A stretch of DNA of 64,000 nt from Leptobrachium leishanense (Eukaryota; Chordata; Amphibia; Anura; Megophryidae): the NCBI GenBank assembly GCA_009667805.1, contig CM019063.1, positions 198,194,954-198,258,953 of the forward strand, read 5' to 3'. The notes below the pieces were generated by a model that saw nothing but the letters and a program-made list of their open reading frames with translations, was not told the origin of the DNA and searched no databases. Positions within the stretch are counted from its first letter, which is position 1; every line of letters begins with the position of its first letter. Positions 1 through 11,289 of this stretch are shown piece after piece. Made by a program: the position numbers and the translations under genes.

Positions 1-178
1 ACAGTCTTCCAGTAGAAGTGGTAGAGGCCAAAACAGTAATTGAATATAAGCAAGCATGGGATAGGCATAAGGCTATCCTAAACAAAAGATAAATCCAGGT
101 AAAGTATCCATGTAATTGGGCAGACTAGATGGGCCAAAAGGTTCTTATCTGCAGACATTTTTCTATGTTTCTATGTTT
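1..178 (+). mobile_element. CR1-type LINE, 3' end fragment (cut by window edge)
   Basis: The first bases match the end of the CR1 reverse-transcriptase reading frame seen complete at 42.6-45.3 kb, followed by its short 3' UTR and a terminal run of the octamer TTTCTATG. Octamer tails without poly(A) are typical of CR1 LINEs. The 5' part lies outside the window. Other copies of the same end are at 38957-39316 (-), 42617 (-), 49672-49966 (+) and 52368-52459 (-). Confidence 0.85.
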
Positions 179-182
179 CTAT

Positions 183-262
183 GTACATTTGCTATTCTGT
201 CTCTCCCATTGTACAGTGCTACAGAACGTGTTGGCACTTTCTAAATGCTTGAAACTGTAACT
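183..262 (+). repeat. LINE 3'-tail fragment
   Basis: About 80 bases resemble the 3' tail of the LINE at 9357-9740: a TTGTACAG box followed by GTGTTGGCACTT. Only the tail is present and no coding sequence precedes it. It directly follows the CR1 octamer tail, so one element may have landed next to the other. Confidence 0.5.
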
Positions 263-825
263 AAAATGCTTCTTTTGCCATGCCAAAGGCTTACTTTACT
301 AGTCTAGCATGGCACTGTTGATAAGGGTTGGGGGGGGTCATTTAAGGTGACAAGGTTTTTAGGACAATTAGAGGGGAGGAAAACCAGAAGTGTTAAACAT
401 TAATCCTTTCCAACCCCCCCCCCCATCTCTATTTTCAGCTTGTAGGCATATAGGGCTGATCAGAAATCCCCTCTGCTTTGGAAGGTTATCACAGCTTGCT
501 GGGATACCTTAGGGAAAGTGGCTCAAACAGACCTTGAAGAGATAACTGTGTTGATTTTGTCATGGTCCCTAGAGCGTACTTTTAAGGATAGAAAAGGGAC
601 GCATTTAGTGTGATGACTGAAAATGTACGTAACTAAGCATTTGTGAGCAGAATGAATGTGAGCTTTTGTTATGAATGTATGGGGAGTAGGTATGTGACAG
701 CTATTGTTTTTAGGAGGATCAGAGCTCCACGAACAAAGGCTTCTATTGATTTCTTTGTGTTTTAGGTACCTTAAAAAGTCCACAAAGCAGTGAACTATTT
801 GATTTTAACTCCTTCCCTACCAAGC
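263..825. other. Unassigned sequence
   Basis: Nothing recognisable is seen. There is a poly-C run near 412-424 and otherwise AT-rich unique-looking sequence. Small reading frames here have no domain signature. Confidence 0.5.
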
Positions 826-1780
826 ACTTTTATTTATTTATAAAGGATTTTACCAGGAAGGATACATTGAGATTTCTCTAGTTTTCAAGTATGTCCTGGG
901 TTCAAAAACATTAAATTGTTACAGTGTTAGAGAAATACAAAGTAATAAAATGCAAAATATTAAAAAAAATTGCACAAATATACATATTAACAGAAAATAA
1001 ATATATTCACTATGTTACATGTTTACAGGTGCATTCCGCATTGAGGTATGTTAATAGGGAGCTCTTAAGGGACTTTAGACTGGGGAAGATTTGATGGCGT
1101 CTGGGAGGTTATTCCATATTTTCAGTGCTCTGTAGGAAAATGAGTATCGAGACACTTTTTTTTTTGTATTGTGGTATTGCAAGTAAGGTGCAGGTCCTGG
1201 ATCGGAGGTTATAGGATGAGGGAACTGCTGGGGGAAGCAACCTATTCAGGTAGGGTGGTAGCTTCCCAGAAAAGCTCTTAAACACCAGGTTGGAAAGGTG
1301 AAGAGGGCGTCTAGATTCCAGCGACGGCCAGTTTAGCTCTTTTAACATGTCACAATGGTGGGTCATGTAGTTACATTGTAGCACAAAGCAGCAAAATGAG
1401 TTATACAGTGTAGTAAGTTTATAAATGTGCATTTGCAGGGCGGCTGCATAAACGACATCTCCATATTCAAAAGCTGGCATAAGCATTTGCTGTACAATCT
1501 GCTTTCTTACCGTGGGGCTCAGACAGGATTTGTTTTTGTACAGGGCACCTAGTTTGGGGTAAAGTTTAGATGAGAGTTTTTCAATGTGGGGGCCAAAGGA
1601 TAGATTTGGGTCTAACCACATAACTAGATATTTGAGAGAAGTGACTGTGATCAACATGTCATTTGATCTTGTCCTGACACCTAGATTTTTGTTGAAAAGA
1701 ATAGCATTGTAACATTTATGTGAAATATGGGATGCATAGGTAACAATTAATTGTAGGGTATAATAGCAGTTTTGCATAGA
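826..1780 (-). pseudogene. L2/Rex-like LINE: reverse transcriptase C-terminal remnant and 3' end
   Basis: On the minus strand, 1777-1109 encodes 222 residues resembling the C-terminal, post-catalytic part of a non-LTR reverse transcriptase. Visible elements are a YLVMWLDPNLSF segment, a PAFEYGDVVY segment and a leucine-rich tail ending near a PPYLNRLL stretch. The catalytic YADD-type region is absent, so the copy is 5'-truncated. Downstream on the same strand the 3' UTR runs to about 826 and ends in ATAA repeats, as in L2/Rex-type LINEs. The last 60 bases recur at about 4045-4100 and 26620-26675. It is a dead copy; the exact clade cannot be fixed by eye. Confidence 0.7.
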
Positions 1781-1991
1781 GATTGTAATTCTGAGTTAAA
1801 ATATTTAAACAATGTTAATTCACTCATTTTAACTTTTCATTTATTAATTTATACTTTACCAAAATATTACGGGGATGAAAGGTTCTAAACTGCAGATGTG
1901 TCCTTTATGGTGCACAATTTAAAACAGGTTCTGCATTTTTAACAAACATGCTTGAAATGGCCTTTGTGTAAAATAGAGTAAATTTGATATA

Positions 1992-3602
1992 CAGTTGTGT
2001 TCAAAATTATTCAACCCCCAATGCTGTAAAGGGTTTTAGGGAATTTAGTGTACATTTGTAATTGTATTCAGAATGAAATCCTACAAGGACTTTTTAAAGA
2101 ACCATATGCAACTAAAATGACATCAATTGGTTTTTTAATACAGTAGTAAATGTTTCTTTTGTGAATTCTTCATTGACACAATTATTCAACCCCTTAAAGA
2201 CTACCACTCTGAAGAACAGAGGTTCATTCAAGTGTTTTCAATCAGGTATTGAAAACACCTGTGGATGTCACAGAGCAGCAATAAAGCATAATAAGCACCA
2301 ATTAGGCAGCTTTAAAATGACTGTGATACTCAGCTCCTTCTAGACATTTACTGGTGTGGTTACAAACATGGTGAAGTCAAGAGAATGGTCCAGGAAGACA
2401 AGAGAAGAGGTGATTACTCTTCACAGGAAGGGCAATGGCTATAAGAAGATTGCAAAGATGTTAAACATACCAAGAGAGACCATAGGAAGCATCATTCGCA
2501 AATTCAAGGCAAAGGGCACTGTTGAAACGCTACCTGGTCGTGGCAGAAAGAAGATGCTGACTTCGACTGCTGTGCACTACCTGAAGCGTAGAGTGGAGAA
2601 AAGTCCCTGTGTGACTGCTGAGGAACTGAGAAAAGATTTGTCAGATGTGGGTACTGAAGTTTCAGCTCAGACAATATGGTGCACACTGCATAATGAAGGC
2701 CTCCATGCCAGAACTCCCAGGCGCACCCCCTTGCTGTCTCCAAAGAATAAGAAGAGTCGACTGCAGTATGCCAAAAGTCATGTGGACAAACCACAGAAGT
2801 TTTGGGATAGTGTTCTGTGGACTGATGAAACAAAATTAGAACTGTTTGGGCCCATGGATCAACGCTATGTTTGGAGGAGGAAGAACAAGGCCTATGAAGA
2901 AAAGAACACCTTTGCCTACTGTGAAGCATGGCGGGGGGTCAATCATGCTTCGGGGCTGTTTTGCTTCTGCAGGTACAGGGAAGCTTCAGCATGTGCAAGG
3001 TACCATGAATTCTCTTCAGTACCAGGAGATATTGGATGACAATGTGATGCAGTCCGTCACAAACCTGAGGCTTGGGAGACATTGGACCTTTCAACAGGAC
3101 AATGATCCCAAGCATACCTCCAAGTCCACTAGAGCATGGTTGCAGATTAAAGGCTGGAACATTTTGGAGTGGCCATCGCAGTCACCTGATTTAAATCCGA
3201 TTGAGAACCTCTGGTGGGACTTAAAGAAAGCAGTTGCAGTGCGCAAGCCTAAGAATGTGACTGAACTGGAGGCTTTTGCCCATGACGAATGAGCGAAGAT
3301 ACCCGTAGATCGCTGCAAGACACTTGTGTCAAGCTATGCTTCACGTTTAAAAGCTGTTATAACTGTAAAAGGATGTTGTACTAAGATTGAATGTCACTTG
3401 GGGGTTGAATAAAACTGATAATGATGTGAGCACAGAAAAGACATTTGTGGTTATTTCATTATAAATGTTATGTTATATTTGTCTGACCTACACGTGCCTC
3501 TTTGATTTAATTGTAAGCAAGATGACTGAATGATCAAAATCAATGTCAAACTGGCCAAAACACTCAATTTCAGTGGGGGTTGAATAATTTTGAACACAAC
3601 TG
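1992..3602 (+). mobile_element. Tc1/mariner element, copy A
   Basis: The element is flanked by TA duplications (1990-1991 and 3603-3604) and has inverted termini starting CAGTTGTGTTCAAAATTATT. An inner copy of the TTATTCAACCCC motif lies about 180 bases inside each end (2181-2194; 3400-3412), giving the IR/DR layout known from Sleeping Beauty-like Tc1 elements. The length of 1611 bp is normal for the family. Copies B (55045-56658) and C (61272-62889) are close relatives. Confidence 0.95.
2368..3412 (+). pseudogene. Tc1 transposase, copy A (frameshifted)
   Basis: This encodes a Tc1-family DD34E transposase. An N-terminal paired-like helix-turn-helix region (about residues 1-110, GRGRK hook near 57-61) precedes the catalytic domain, with [16 protein letters not shown] and NPIENLW carrying the three acidic residues. 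Compared with copies B and C there is one extra T near 2910 that shifts frame, a TGG-to-TGA stop at 3290-3292, and loss of one 7-base repeat near the end. The true start is taken as the ATG at 2368 (MVKSREW); the upstream GTG at 2356 only extends the open frame. The copy cannot make active protein. Confidence 0.93.
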
Positions 3603-3741
3603 TATAACTAATAAAATGTTCAGATTTCCTGCTTATGGGGATTTGTAGTGATCATAATGAGATTATTAGAAATGCAGCTTCCAAAAAATACCAATAGAAT
3701 ATAAAAATGGTAGCAGTAGAGTTTGTTGAACATTTTCAGGG

Positions 3742-3917
3742 CTATTCAGAGAGAGAGAGGTGAAAATCAGGAGAAATGGCAGGAGAAGAGAACAATCTAG
3801 ACCAAATAGTCGATCTGGAAAGTGAGATAAATTGGAGAATTTTTCTGGTTTGGCTATTTGACCTAGAATTTTCACTTCTCCAGTCATTCTCCTGGTTTTC
3901 ACCTCTCTCTTAATAAT
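3742..3917. mobile_element. Short foldback MITE, copy 1
   Basis: About 175 bases whose two ends are inverted copies: a GGTGAAAATCAGGAG end and an inverted CTCCTGGTTTTCACC end, with a second inverted block around GAGAAGAGAACAATCTAG. A related copy is at 4951-5121. It has no coding capacity. Confidence 0.7.
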
Positions 3918-3973
3918 CCTGCTAGTAGTGTTGGGGCTTCTCTTTGCGGCTTCTTTACAGTAATACAGGCAAC

Positions 3974-4898
3974 CAGTGGCGTCACGAGGGGGGTGGGGGT
4001 GCGGCACGCACCAGGTGACACCACCCCCTAGGGTGACACAAATATTTTGCCAGGAAGGCTACATTGAGAATTCTCTCATTTTCAAGTATGTCCTGGGTAG
4101 GCAAGGCGTAGGCTGGCACTTTCCAGGGGGTGCCAAAAAAAACACCACTAAAGGGGATATTCACAGAGCAATGAAATGACGCAGTCATTTCAGTGTTCTG
4201 TTGTTCCCCGCACTTTGGGGAATCAAATTTCCCGGGTGAATTCACCGCAGGGTCCATGAAACACAGGGAATAAGCCACCGAATGCTGCAGCAAACCCATC
4301 ACCCGCTGGTTTAAAAAAAAACTAAAAATGTCTGGAATTTACATATAAGATCTTATGAATGATAATAAAAAGGTCTGTTACAGAAAAAATAAAAACTGCT
4401 ATTAGAATTTTTTTTGAAAATTGCCTAACAGATACTAAAAAAAAAAAATCAATAGATAAAGAGACTTTTTACTACAGATTAAAGGAATAATAGTTTATTA
4501 GATATTGGATAAAAATGGGAATATTTTTAACATTGAAACCTATGGTGTTCGCCTGAATAAACCTGTCAAATGAAACCACCGGACATCAGGACATTTCTCT
4601 GTTGCTCGGTGTCTCTGAACAGGTTTACCATTACTTCTCTATGGGGACCCATCACTGCTTTCGAACAGGCACCGTACTTGCTGGCAGTTTGCCAAAATTT
4701 GTGTGTGAGCATATCACAGAGCTGCACAGCAATAAACCTCACAGTAATGTGCGCCGTCTATTATGAGCATTCAGTATTATTTGGGAGTTACTGACTTATG
4801 AGTAAGAGTAGTTAAAAGAATAAATCGTAAATCTCGGGGGGGGGGGGTGACACCATGAGTTACCGCCCCGGGTGACACCAACCCTAGTGACGCCACTG
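3974..4898. mobile_element. Non-autonomous hAT-type element with perfect 8-bp target duplication
   Basis: The termini are CAGTGGCGTCAC and its exact inverse GTGACGCCACTG. The flanking octamer CAGGCAAC is present on both sides (3966-3973 and 4899-4906). CAGNG-type ends with 8-bp duplications define hAT elements. Inside are a fragment of the L2-like LINE 3' end (about 4045-4100), a dispersed repeat also seen at 37090-37421, and one unit of the ~55-bp TTTATTGCTGTGGAGCTC-type repeat (about 4705-4765). It encodes no transposase. Confidence 0.9.
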
Positions 4899-4950
4899 CA
4901 GGCAACAAAAATGAGAACTCACAGATAACTCACAGATAAGTTTTCAGGTC

Positions 4951-5121
4951 TGTTCACTAAAGAGTGAAGTCTGGAGAATTGGCAGGAGAAGAGAACAATC
5001 TAGACAAAAAAGTTGATTTGGAAAGTGAGATAAATGGGAGAATTTTTCTGGTTTGTCTATATTGACCTAGATTTTTTATTTCTCCTGCCAATTCTCCTGA
5101 GTTTCACCTTTAGTGAATAAA
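4951..5121. mobile_element. Short foldback MITE, copy 2
   Basis: Its ends TTCACTAAAG and CTTTAGTGAA are inverted, followed inward by inverted GAGAATTGGCAGGAGAA blocks. It is the same family as 3742-3917 and has no coding capacity. Confidence 0.75.
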
Positions 5122-5549
5122 CCTGTTTTTTTTTTCTATCCAGTGTGAATGCTAATCTTGCATTAAAATGGTATGGAAATGGAGATGAGATATGCTAATT
5201 ATTGTTTTTCATTGTATTACAATGCATAGTCAAGTTTACATATTTTGGTATGTGAAAGAGTAAGCCAAAATAGATGAATTGCAAATTGCTGGATGATTTT
5301 GGCATAAAATCCCTTCAATTACGAACAAATTCCCGTAAATATTATCATTCTAGTGAAACTAAATTGCACACCATTAAGATTCTTGTGAACAGAGAAATTG
5401 CAAACTTTGTATGACATCTAGATGCACATATAGCCATTTTTAACCCCTTTGGAAGGGGTTTATACACGTGATTATTTAGGATCTTTGACTCCAAATGAGT
5501 TGTCGCAAACTGCTCAGAAGACATGCATAAACAGTTTTTTTTAAAAAAT
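5122..5549. other. Unassigned AT-rich sequence
   Basis: No repeat family, coding signature or structure was recognised. Confidence 0.5.
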
Positions 5550-6703
5550 GGGCCCCATTACATTCTTAATGCAAAAACGCACGCTAAACACGTGTTTTTT
5601 TGCGCTAGGCGTTAAAAGTTAATGCACGAAAATCCCCGCTGGAATTACATTCCTGGCTCATTTTTTTCATCAGTCGGTAAATTGCGCTCGTAAAACCAAC
5701 GCGCAAAAATGCGTGCAAAGTACCGTTGCGTGCAGAAATCAGTGAGCGCAATGTAATTTTTAACGCGAGTCCGTCAGACGAATGCATTTTTGTGCGGACT
5801 GCGCACAACAGACGTACGTTCTGACGGAAGACAAGGTAGGGCGCCATCATTTTTGACGGATCTAGTAAAAAAAATCGTGTGCATCGACGTTCTCCGTTGT
5901 GAATCCGCAGTTTGGTACGGTCAGGTTGTTACAATTTGCTGTTACCACCAGATTTTCAAAGACGTTAAAATTATGCGCGCAAACGTTGTCCGTTAAATTT
6001 TGCGCTAAGGCTGGTGTCAGACGAGCGCATTTTGTACAGACTGTGCGTCCGTGCAGTACAGATGTACTTTCTGACTGACTACAAGGTAGTGGCCACACAG
6101 TCCGTTTTTGTGACTGAAGTTATTTTTGACGGATGTAGCAGGGAAAATAAATTAAAAGGCAAAACCATTTTGTCCGTCAAAAATGCTGGCCGCACAAATG
6201 CAGTCCGTCTGACCTCGTTCCATCACTCACACACAAAGCTATGCGGACGTTGTGGACGTGGCGCACTCCGCACGTCCGTTCTAGCAGTATTACGTTCTTG
6301 CCTAACCTGCGTCCGTTTGCAGCGTCCGTCATGCATCCGTACTTCTGTGCGGACGTACTTCGTGTGTGGGGCTCCATTTAACACAATTGTATGCTATCAT
6401 GGACGTACTTATGTGCGGTAACACGAATGTGAACACTGCACTCGTCTGACACGAGCCTTAAGATTGTAATACCATGCGCGCACCAGCGCACAAACGCATT
6501 TGCGCTCACAATGTTAAGCATAGGATGCGTGCACTAAATTGCGCTTGCAAAGGATTCGCGCAGGGTCACTCGCGTTAGACGTTAACGCGAATTTTGTGCG
6601 CGAACATCGGAATACGACGTTCAGCGCAAAGTGTTTTGCCCCTCGCGTCAATGCGTTTTTGCGCTCGCGCACAATTGTGCGCGAAGAATGTAATAGGGCC
6701 CCC
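5550..6703. mobile_element. Long inverted-repeat element, CpG-rich, with a nested MITE
   Basis: The ends GGCCCCATTACATTCTT and AAGAATGTAATAGGGCC are inverted copies, and the arms continue inward with GCGC-rich imperfect symmetry. A separate foldback element (6009-6457) sits in the middle. A related end appears near 9811-9835 (GGGCTATATTACATTCC). The CpG density is far above the surroundings. Several open frames on both strands reflect the skewed base composition, not genes. Confidence 0.7.
6009..6457. mobile_element. TTAA-type foldback MITE, copy 1
   Basis: It begins GGCTGGTGTCAGACGAGCGC and ends with the inverse, flanked by CTAA on the left and TTAA on the right. It is the same family as 7949-8375, 8614-8913, 29805-30231 and 58420-58711. 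The long arms fold on themselves and nothing is encoded. Confidence 0.75.
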
Positions 6704-7948
6704 TGTTTCTGATTTCACAAAGTCAAGTGTAAAACTATTCTGCAGCATTCTCTATGAACAGATCACAGTTGTGAAATAAGAAAGAGGTTACCGCGCCCTG
6801 TCAAAGTGCACTTAGTCGTTTCTTAGTCCACAGTGTATAAAATTACAATGTATAACACAGCTGGTATGCTATGGATTTGTTTTACGACTCTCTGTAAAAA
6901 GCATTTTACTGTGTAAATGTTTAATTTCATGCACACTTACTAGATGTTTCTCTTTGTCATACGGCTCCTGTCTAGGCCACTAGAGTTGTTCAGGCCTCTT
7001 GTTATTGAATTCCTTTGAAGGATTCCTTGTTGTTTCCCTGTTTTGTGGCGTTTCCTTGTTCCGTGGATTCCTGGTTATCTCTCTGCCCAAAGCCACTGCT
7101 TTAATTGGACCCAGTCTCAGTTTTCTGGCCTATTCTCTTGGCTGCAAAGTCAGGCTAAAAAGCGTAAGCATGGCCACTCGGTTTAACACATAGCTCGCCT
7201 GCTATATTTGTCTCTATTTTCCCAGCATTCCATGTCCCTAGTCTAACCGGTTATATCTGTGAGAACCTTCGTGTACAACAATCATTGCTCTCCCTCTAAT
7301 GGCCAAACCAAGAAGGTGCTTATATTCTTCTAAAAGGGACTCCGCTTATTTTGCCAATGTGGCATTTTGCAAAGAGTTTTTCTCAGCTGAAATGTCCTGC
7401 TTTCTGATTGGTTTTATCCACTCACATGATATGTCACATGTGTATGTGTGTTTATTATTTTTCTGTTTTTGTTTATATATTGTAATACACTGTGTTTATT
7501 AACCGCTACAGGACCAACATGTTCACAAATTAAATGTGCCCAAGAACTAAAGCATTTGTGCAATTTTTGAGATTTTTAAATTCATGCATAATGTCTTCTT
7601 TTATATTTAATGCAGCCATACACATTATATAGATTTTGCTACCCCAAAAGTAAATTTAACTCAAAAGTAATTATTAAATAATGTGTGTATATATTAGCAC
7701 CTGCACCATAATACCACGCTAAAACAGGGACGCTAAGGAGATACCTGCAAGCACAGGTTTTTTTCTTTACCGTCCCCCGTTTTAGCGTGAAGATTGTAAT
7801 ATAGTCCAAATTTTTTTCAACGTTTTGCATTTTTACTAATTTATAAATAACTAGTGCAGTTTGGAAAAATATCTCCTAATAAATACACGTATTTCTCCTG
7901 AGTTTGAATGTACTTATAGGATAGAGGATAATCTGTTTTCAGTACTTA
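6704..7948. other. Unassigned sequence
   Basis: About 1.2 kb with no recognised gene or repeat. A weak local symmetry around 7690-7800 (CACGCTAAAACAGGGACG against CGTCCCCCGTTTTAGCGTG) may be a short foldback. Confidence 0.4.
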
Positions 7949-8375
7949 GGCTAGGGTCAGACTAGCGCAGTTTTAACGTGCGTTTAGCCGCACAAAATCA
8001 CGGCCGTACTAGCAGCAAATGAAGTCCAATGCCGGGGAACATACGACGAACGGCCGCACGAAAGTTCATCCGCGCAACGCAAGTGGCCAACGAATGTATT
8101 TTTTCGAGAACGTCAAACCGCTACTACTGACGTACAGAGTGAGCTGCGGCCGCATAGCGGCGTGTGTGTGTGATTAGGAGACGTCAGACGCTGCTAATGT
8201 CCGGCCAACATAACGTCCAGACACAAAAAGTGTTTTATTGACGATCCGTACAAAATCACGGACGAAAAGGCGCATCGTATGACCGCTATCGCGTATTCCG
8301 GGAAAAAATACGTACGTTCGTTCGACCGCACTTTTTCACGGACAACGTGAAAAATGCGTTCGTCTGACCCTAGCC
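7949..8375. mobile_element. TTAA-type foldback MITE, copy 2
   Basis: It begins GGCTAGGGTCAGACTAGCGC and ends in the inverse CGTCTGACCCTAGCC, with CTTA to the left and TTAA to the right. At 427 bp it is exactly as long as the copy at 29805-30231. It is CpG-rich and non-coding. Confidence 0.8.
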
Positions 8376-8504
8376 TTAAAGGTCACCAACCACAATAAGT
8401 ACGTTATTCTTTCAAAACTACACTTACAAAATGTAATATGCTGGATTGTAAATGGTGTAAGATTTAACAGTACAAAACTGTAGATTGTTGCTCAAATGTT
8501 TACA

Positions 8505-9040
8505 TACAATGGATAGCAAAAGTCTACACACCCCTGTTAAAATGTCAGGCTTCTGTGATTTAAAAAAAAAAATGAGACAAAGATAAATCATTTCAGAACT
8601 TTTTCCACCTTAAGGCTGGGTTCACACTTGGGTGTAGCGCTGCGTCGCACAATGCACACGTTTTTTTTACGCGCGTTCGCGCATACGAAAAAACGCACGA
8701 ACGCGCATTGCAGCGCGTTTTCGGCTATGTCTATGGCCGCGCACGTGCTGCTGTAAGCCCAAAAAGAAGCTCCCGGACTTCTTTTTGCGTTGGGCGTTTT
8801 AAAGCGCGTTCCTGCGTGTGAACGGGGCCCATAGCAAAGCATGGGATTTCCCTGTTCATGCGTTTTAAAGCACGCACGAACGCGCGTTAAAAAGTCTAGA
8901 TGTGAACGGGGCCTTAATGTGACCTATAAACTGTACAACCTAATGAAAAACAAACTGAAATCTGTTAGATGGAGAGAGGAAAAATAAAAAACTAAAATGT
9001 GGTACAAAGGGGTGTGTAGAGTTTTGCTATCCACACACAT
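8505..9040. mobile_element. Mariner-like MITE, interrupted by a TTAA MITE
   Basis: The inverted ends read GGATAGCAAAAGTCTACACACC and, at the right, a GGTGTGTAGA then GCTATCC inverse. A TA dinucleotide precedes the left end. The internal sequence is a common fish and amphibian mariner-type non-autonomous repeat. It is split by the insertion at 8614-8913. Confidence 0.75.
8614..8913. mobile_element. TTAA-type foldback MITE, copy 3 (clean TTAA duplication)
   Basis: TTAA flanks both sides exactly (8610-8613; 8914-8917). The ends are GGCTGGGTTCACAC and GTGAACGGGGCC, and the interior is rich in CGCG. TTAA duplication points to a piggyBac- or Kolobok/T2-type transposase acting in trans. Confidence 0.82.
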
Positions 9041-9044
9041 ACAC

Positions 9045-9240
9045 ATATATATATATATATATATATTATATAGGCCGTGTTAGTCCAGGTGCCAAAATCA
9101 CAAGTATAGTAGTACATGGTGATACCTTTTTAATTGGACTAACGAAACTTTAATAAAACAAGCTTTCGAGAGTGATCCTCTCTTCCTCAGGTCTGGAAGC
9201 TTACTGATCAGTATCTTAGAATTGAACATTAAGGGGCACA
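9045..9240 (+). repeat. AT microsatellite and dispersed repeat
   Basis: An (AT)n run at 9045-9066 is followed by a repeat starting GGCCGTGTTAGTCCAGGTGC and containing AAGCTTTCGAG and TCTTCCTCAGGTC. I recognise this as a common amphibian dispersed repeat but cannot assign its class with confidence. Confidence 0.5.
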
Positions 9241-9356
9241 TGGGTGGGGGTAGGTTTCACAAATGGTGAGAGTCAAATGGTATGATCAGAGTGGTAAAAA
9301 AAACCACATGAGTGATCTTGGGCCCATGAACCAACAGACTGCAGGACTATTATCAT

Positions 9357-9740
9357 GCGGCGCCGACCCTATGGAATGCGCTCCCTGGCAATATCAGACT
9401 GTCCCCAAATCTGGTTTCATTCAAACGCTCCCTAAAGAACCTTCTGTTTAGGGAAGCAAACCACCTAGCGTCTGGCCAACCCAAAAACGCTCCTCACCTC
9501 TCCCTGCATTAATTCATCACTGCAGCCCCCCCCCCCGCCTCCTGTTTCTAATCTCCTCACCCATCTAGATTGTAAATTCCCACGGGAATAGGACCCTCAT
9601 ATCCTCATGTATCTGCTGGCAGGAATACTGACCAGCCTCCTGTATGTATTGTAGAATTGTCCTGTCTTTACCCATTGCACCTTGTACAGCGCTGCGGAAT
9701 GTGTTGGCACTTAATAAATAACAATAATAATACTATATAA
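9357..9740 (+). pseudogene. LINE reverse transcriptase extreme C-terminus and 3' tail
   Basis: A short stretch (9357-9461) encodes TLWNALPGNI, then SFKRSLKNLLF, the conserved end of L2/Rex/CR1-like reverse transcriptases. It is followed by a 3' UTR with the TTGTACAGCGCTGCGGAATG box and an AATAAT tail near 9715-9735. Only the 3' end is present, as usual for 5'-truncated LINE copies. Confidence 0.7.
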
Positions 9741-9986
9741 CACATTAACACAACAGTAATTATTTTAAAAAATATATAAAAATGTGGACGAAATTTCAAA
9801 ACACAAAGGGCTATATTACATTCCTAATGCTAACGTTAGTGCTCACCTGTGTGAGCAGTAACATTAGCTTTGGTGGCCTTAGCCCAGGCGGATGATATTA
9901 CAATCCGAACGCTAACAGGTTAAAAATCCCGTTAGCAATTCGGATCTTGCACTTTTCAGTGCGAGCTTACTGTACTTTACACTCCC
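9741..9986. repeat. Fragment related to the 5550-6703 element
   Basis: The stretch starting GGGCTATATTACATTCC, with TAACGTTAGTGCTCACC and nearby inverted partners, resembles the ends of the long inverted-repeat element. The boundaries are not clear. Confidence 0.4.
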
Positions 9987-10345
9987 CAGGGCTTTTTTTC
10001 TGGCGGTACGCACCGGTTCGCAGTACTGGTAACTCACCAGCCATCAGCACAAATGAGTGAAGGAGAGAGAGACGGAGCGTGATGCTCCTCCCACCTCCAA
10101 CAGGGACAAGCAGGGAATCGGAACGCTCGAGAGCTATTGCTGGCTCCCAAATGTCAGCAGAAGGGGACATACTGCAGAAGAGGATGGTATGCAGACCGGG
10201 ACAGATGACCCCTCCCAGTTAGTGACAAGGGAGGACTGGTAAAGTAAAATCCCCCCTCAGTTTGATGGTCAGTGCCCCAGCTCTGGCAGACAGGGCTGCC
10301 ATCAGGGCAATAAAGTGTGTACACTTGTAAAAAGCCTGAGGGCTA
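9987..10345 (+). repeat. Dispersed repeat R2, copy 1
   Basis: It starts CAGGGCTTTTTTTC and is alignable by eye over about 300 bases with 14236-14560 (shared GATGCTCCTCCC, CAGAGAATCGGAA-like, AGTGACAAGGGAG and CAGTGCCCCAG blocks). It may be part of a hAT-type element, but no target duplication was found. Confidence 0.6.
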
Positions 10346-11289
10346 TATGTTGCACATTTTCAATCAAGAAACGCACACTCTGTTTTTCAGTTACAGACCG
10401 TTTATTAAACTGTGTGCCTGTATGAAGTAAAAACAGTGTTTGAATCTCTTGCAATCATGAGGTGTTTACACAGTCTCCTCCATGCACCAGTGAGATTAAC
10501 CATAGAGCATAACAGCAAATGTCCTTTACCAATATTACTCTATACTAGAAATGCAGTTTATGCGCAGTTCTTTTTTTACCTGTACTATTACTGCACAGAC
10601 CACATAACTGACTAAAAGAGCAGAACTAATTAGACTTGTGCACCGATTTTTTTTTCGGTTCGATTCGGTTCGATTCGTTCGGATGTTTAAAATTTCGATT
10701 CGGCTCGTTTCGGACGATTTCTGTTTCGATTCGGTTCGGCTCGTTTTTCGTATACTTTTTTTTTTCTGGAATATCGATAATTTTTTGTGTTTTCAGGTAA
10801 CTCTGCTCGTTTTTTGTATCGACTTTTCGTGATTTCGGAAATTTTCGTTTTTTTCGGAACGTCTGTTCTCCTCGTTTCAAAGTGCCTAACTCTATTCGTT
10901 TTGACGTAAACTACTATGGTTTACTTTTTTTATACTTTATATATTTTTTTATAATTAATTTTTGGTTTGTTTTTCGGATCCGATAATTCATTCTGTCGAT
11001 ACGATAATTCTGGCGATTCTATCGTCGTTTTTTTTTATTAAATAAAGATCCTTTTTTTCTTATGAATATACATTTCACAACTTTATTTAATCATATTAAA
11101 ATGGTATGAAAGCCAAGGAACAAAAAAAATGAACAAAACGATTTAAAAAACGCTAAACTGACCCGAATGGTCTGACTTTAAAAATAAAAACCAGAACAAA
11201 AGGTTTTAAAACGGAAAAATAGTTGATCAAAATGATCTTAAACGAAAAAAAAAACAACAAATAAAATGATTTAAAACAGTCAAAAAAAA
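10346..11289. repeat. TTCGG-rich low-complexity tract and unassigned flanks
   Basis: Positions 10640-10870 are dominated by TTCGATTCGG-like units on a T-rich background, which opens long but meaningless frames on both strands. The rest is AT-rich with no recognised element. Confidence 0.5.
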
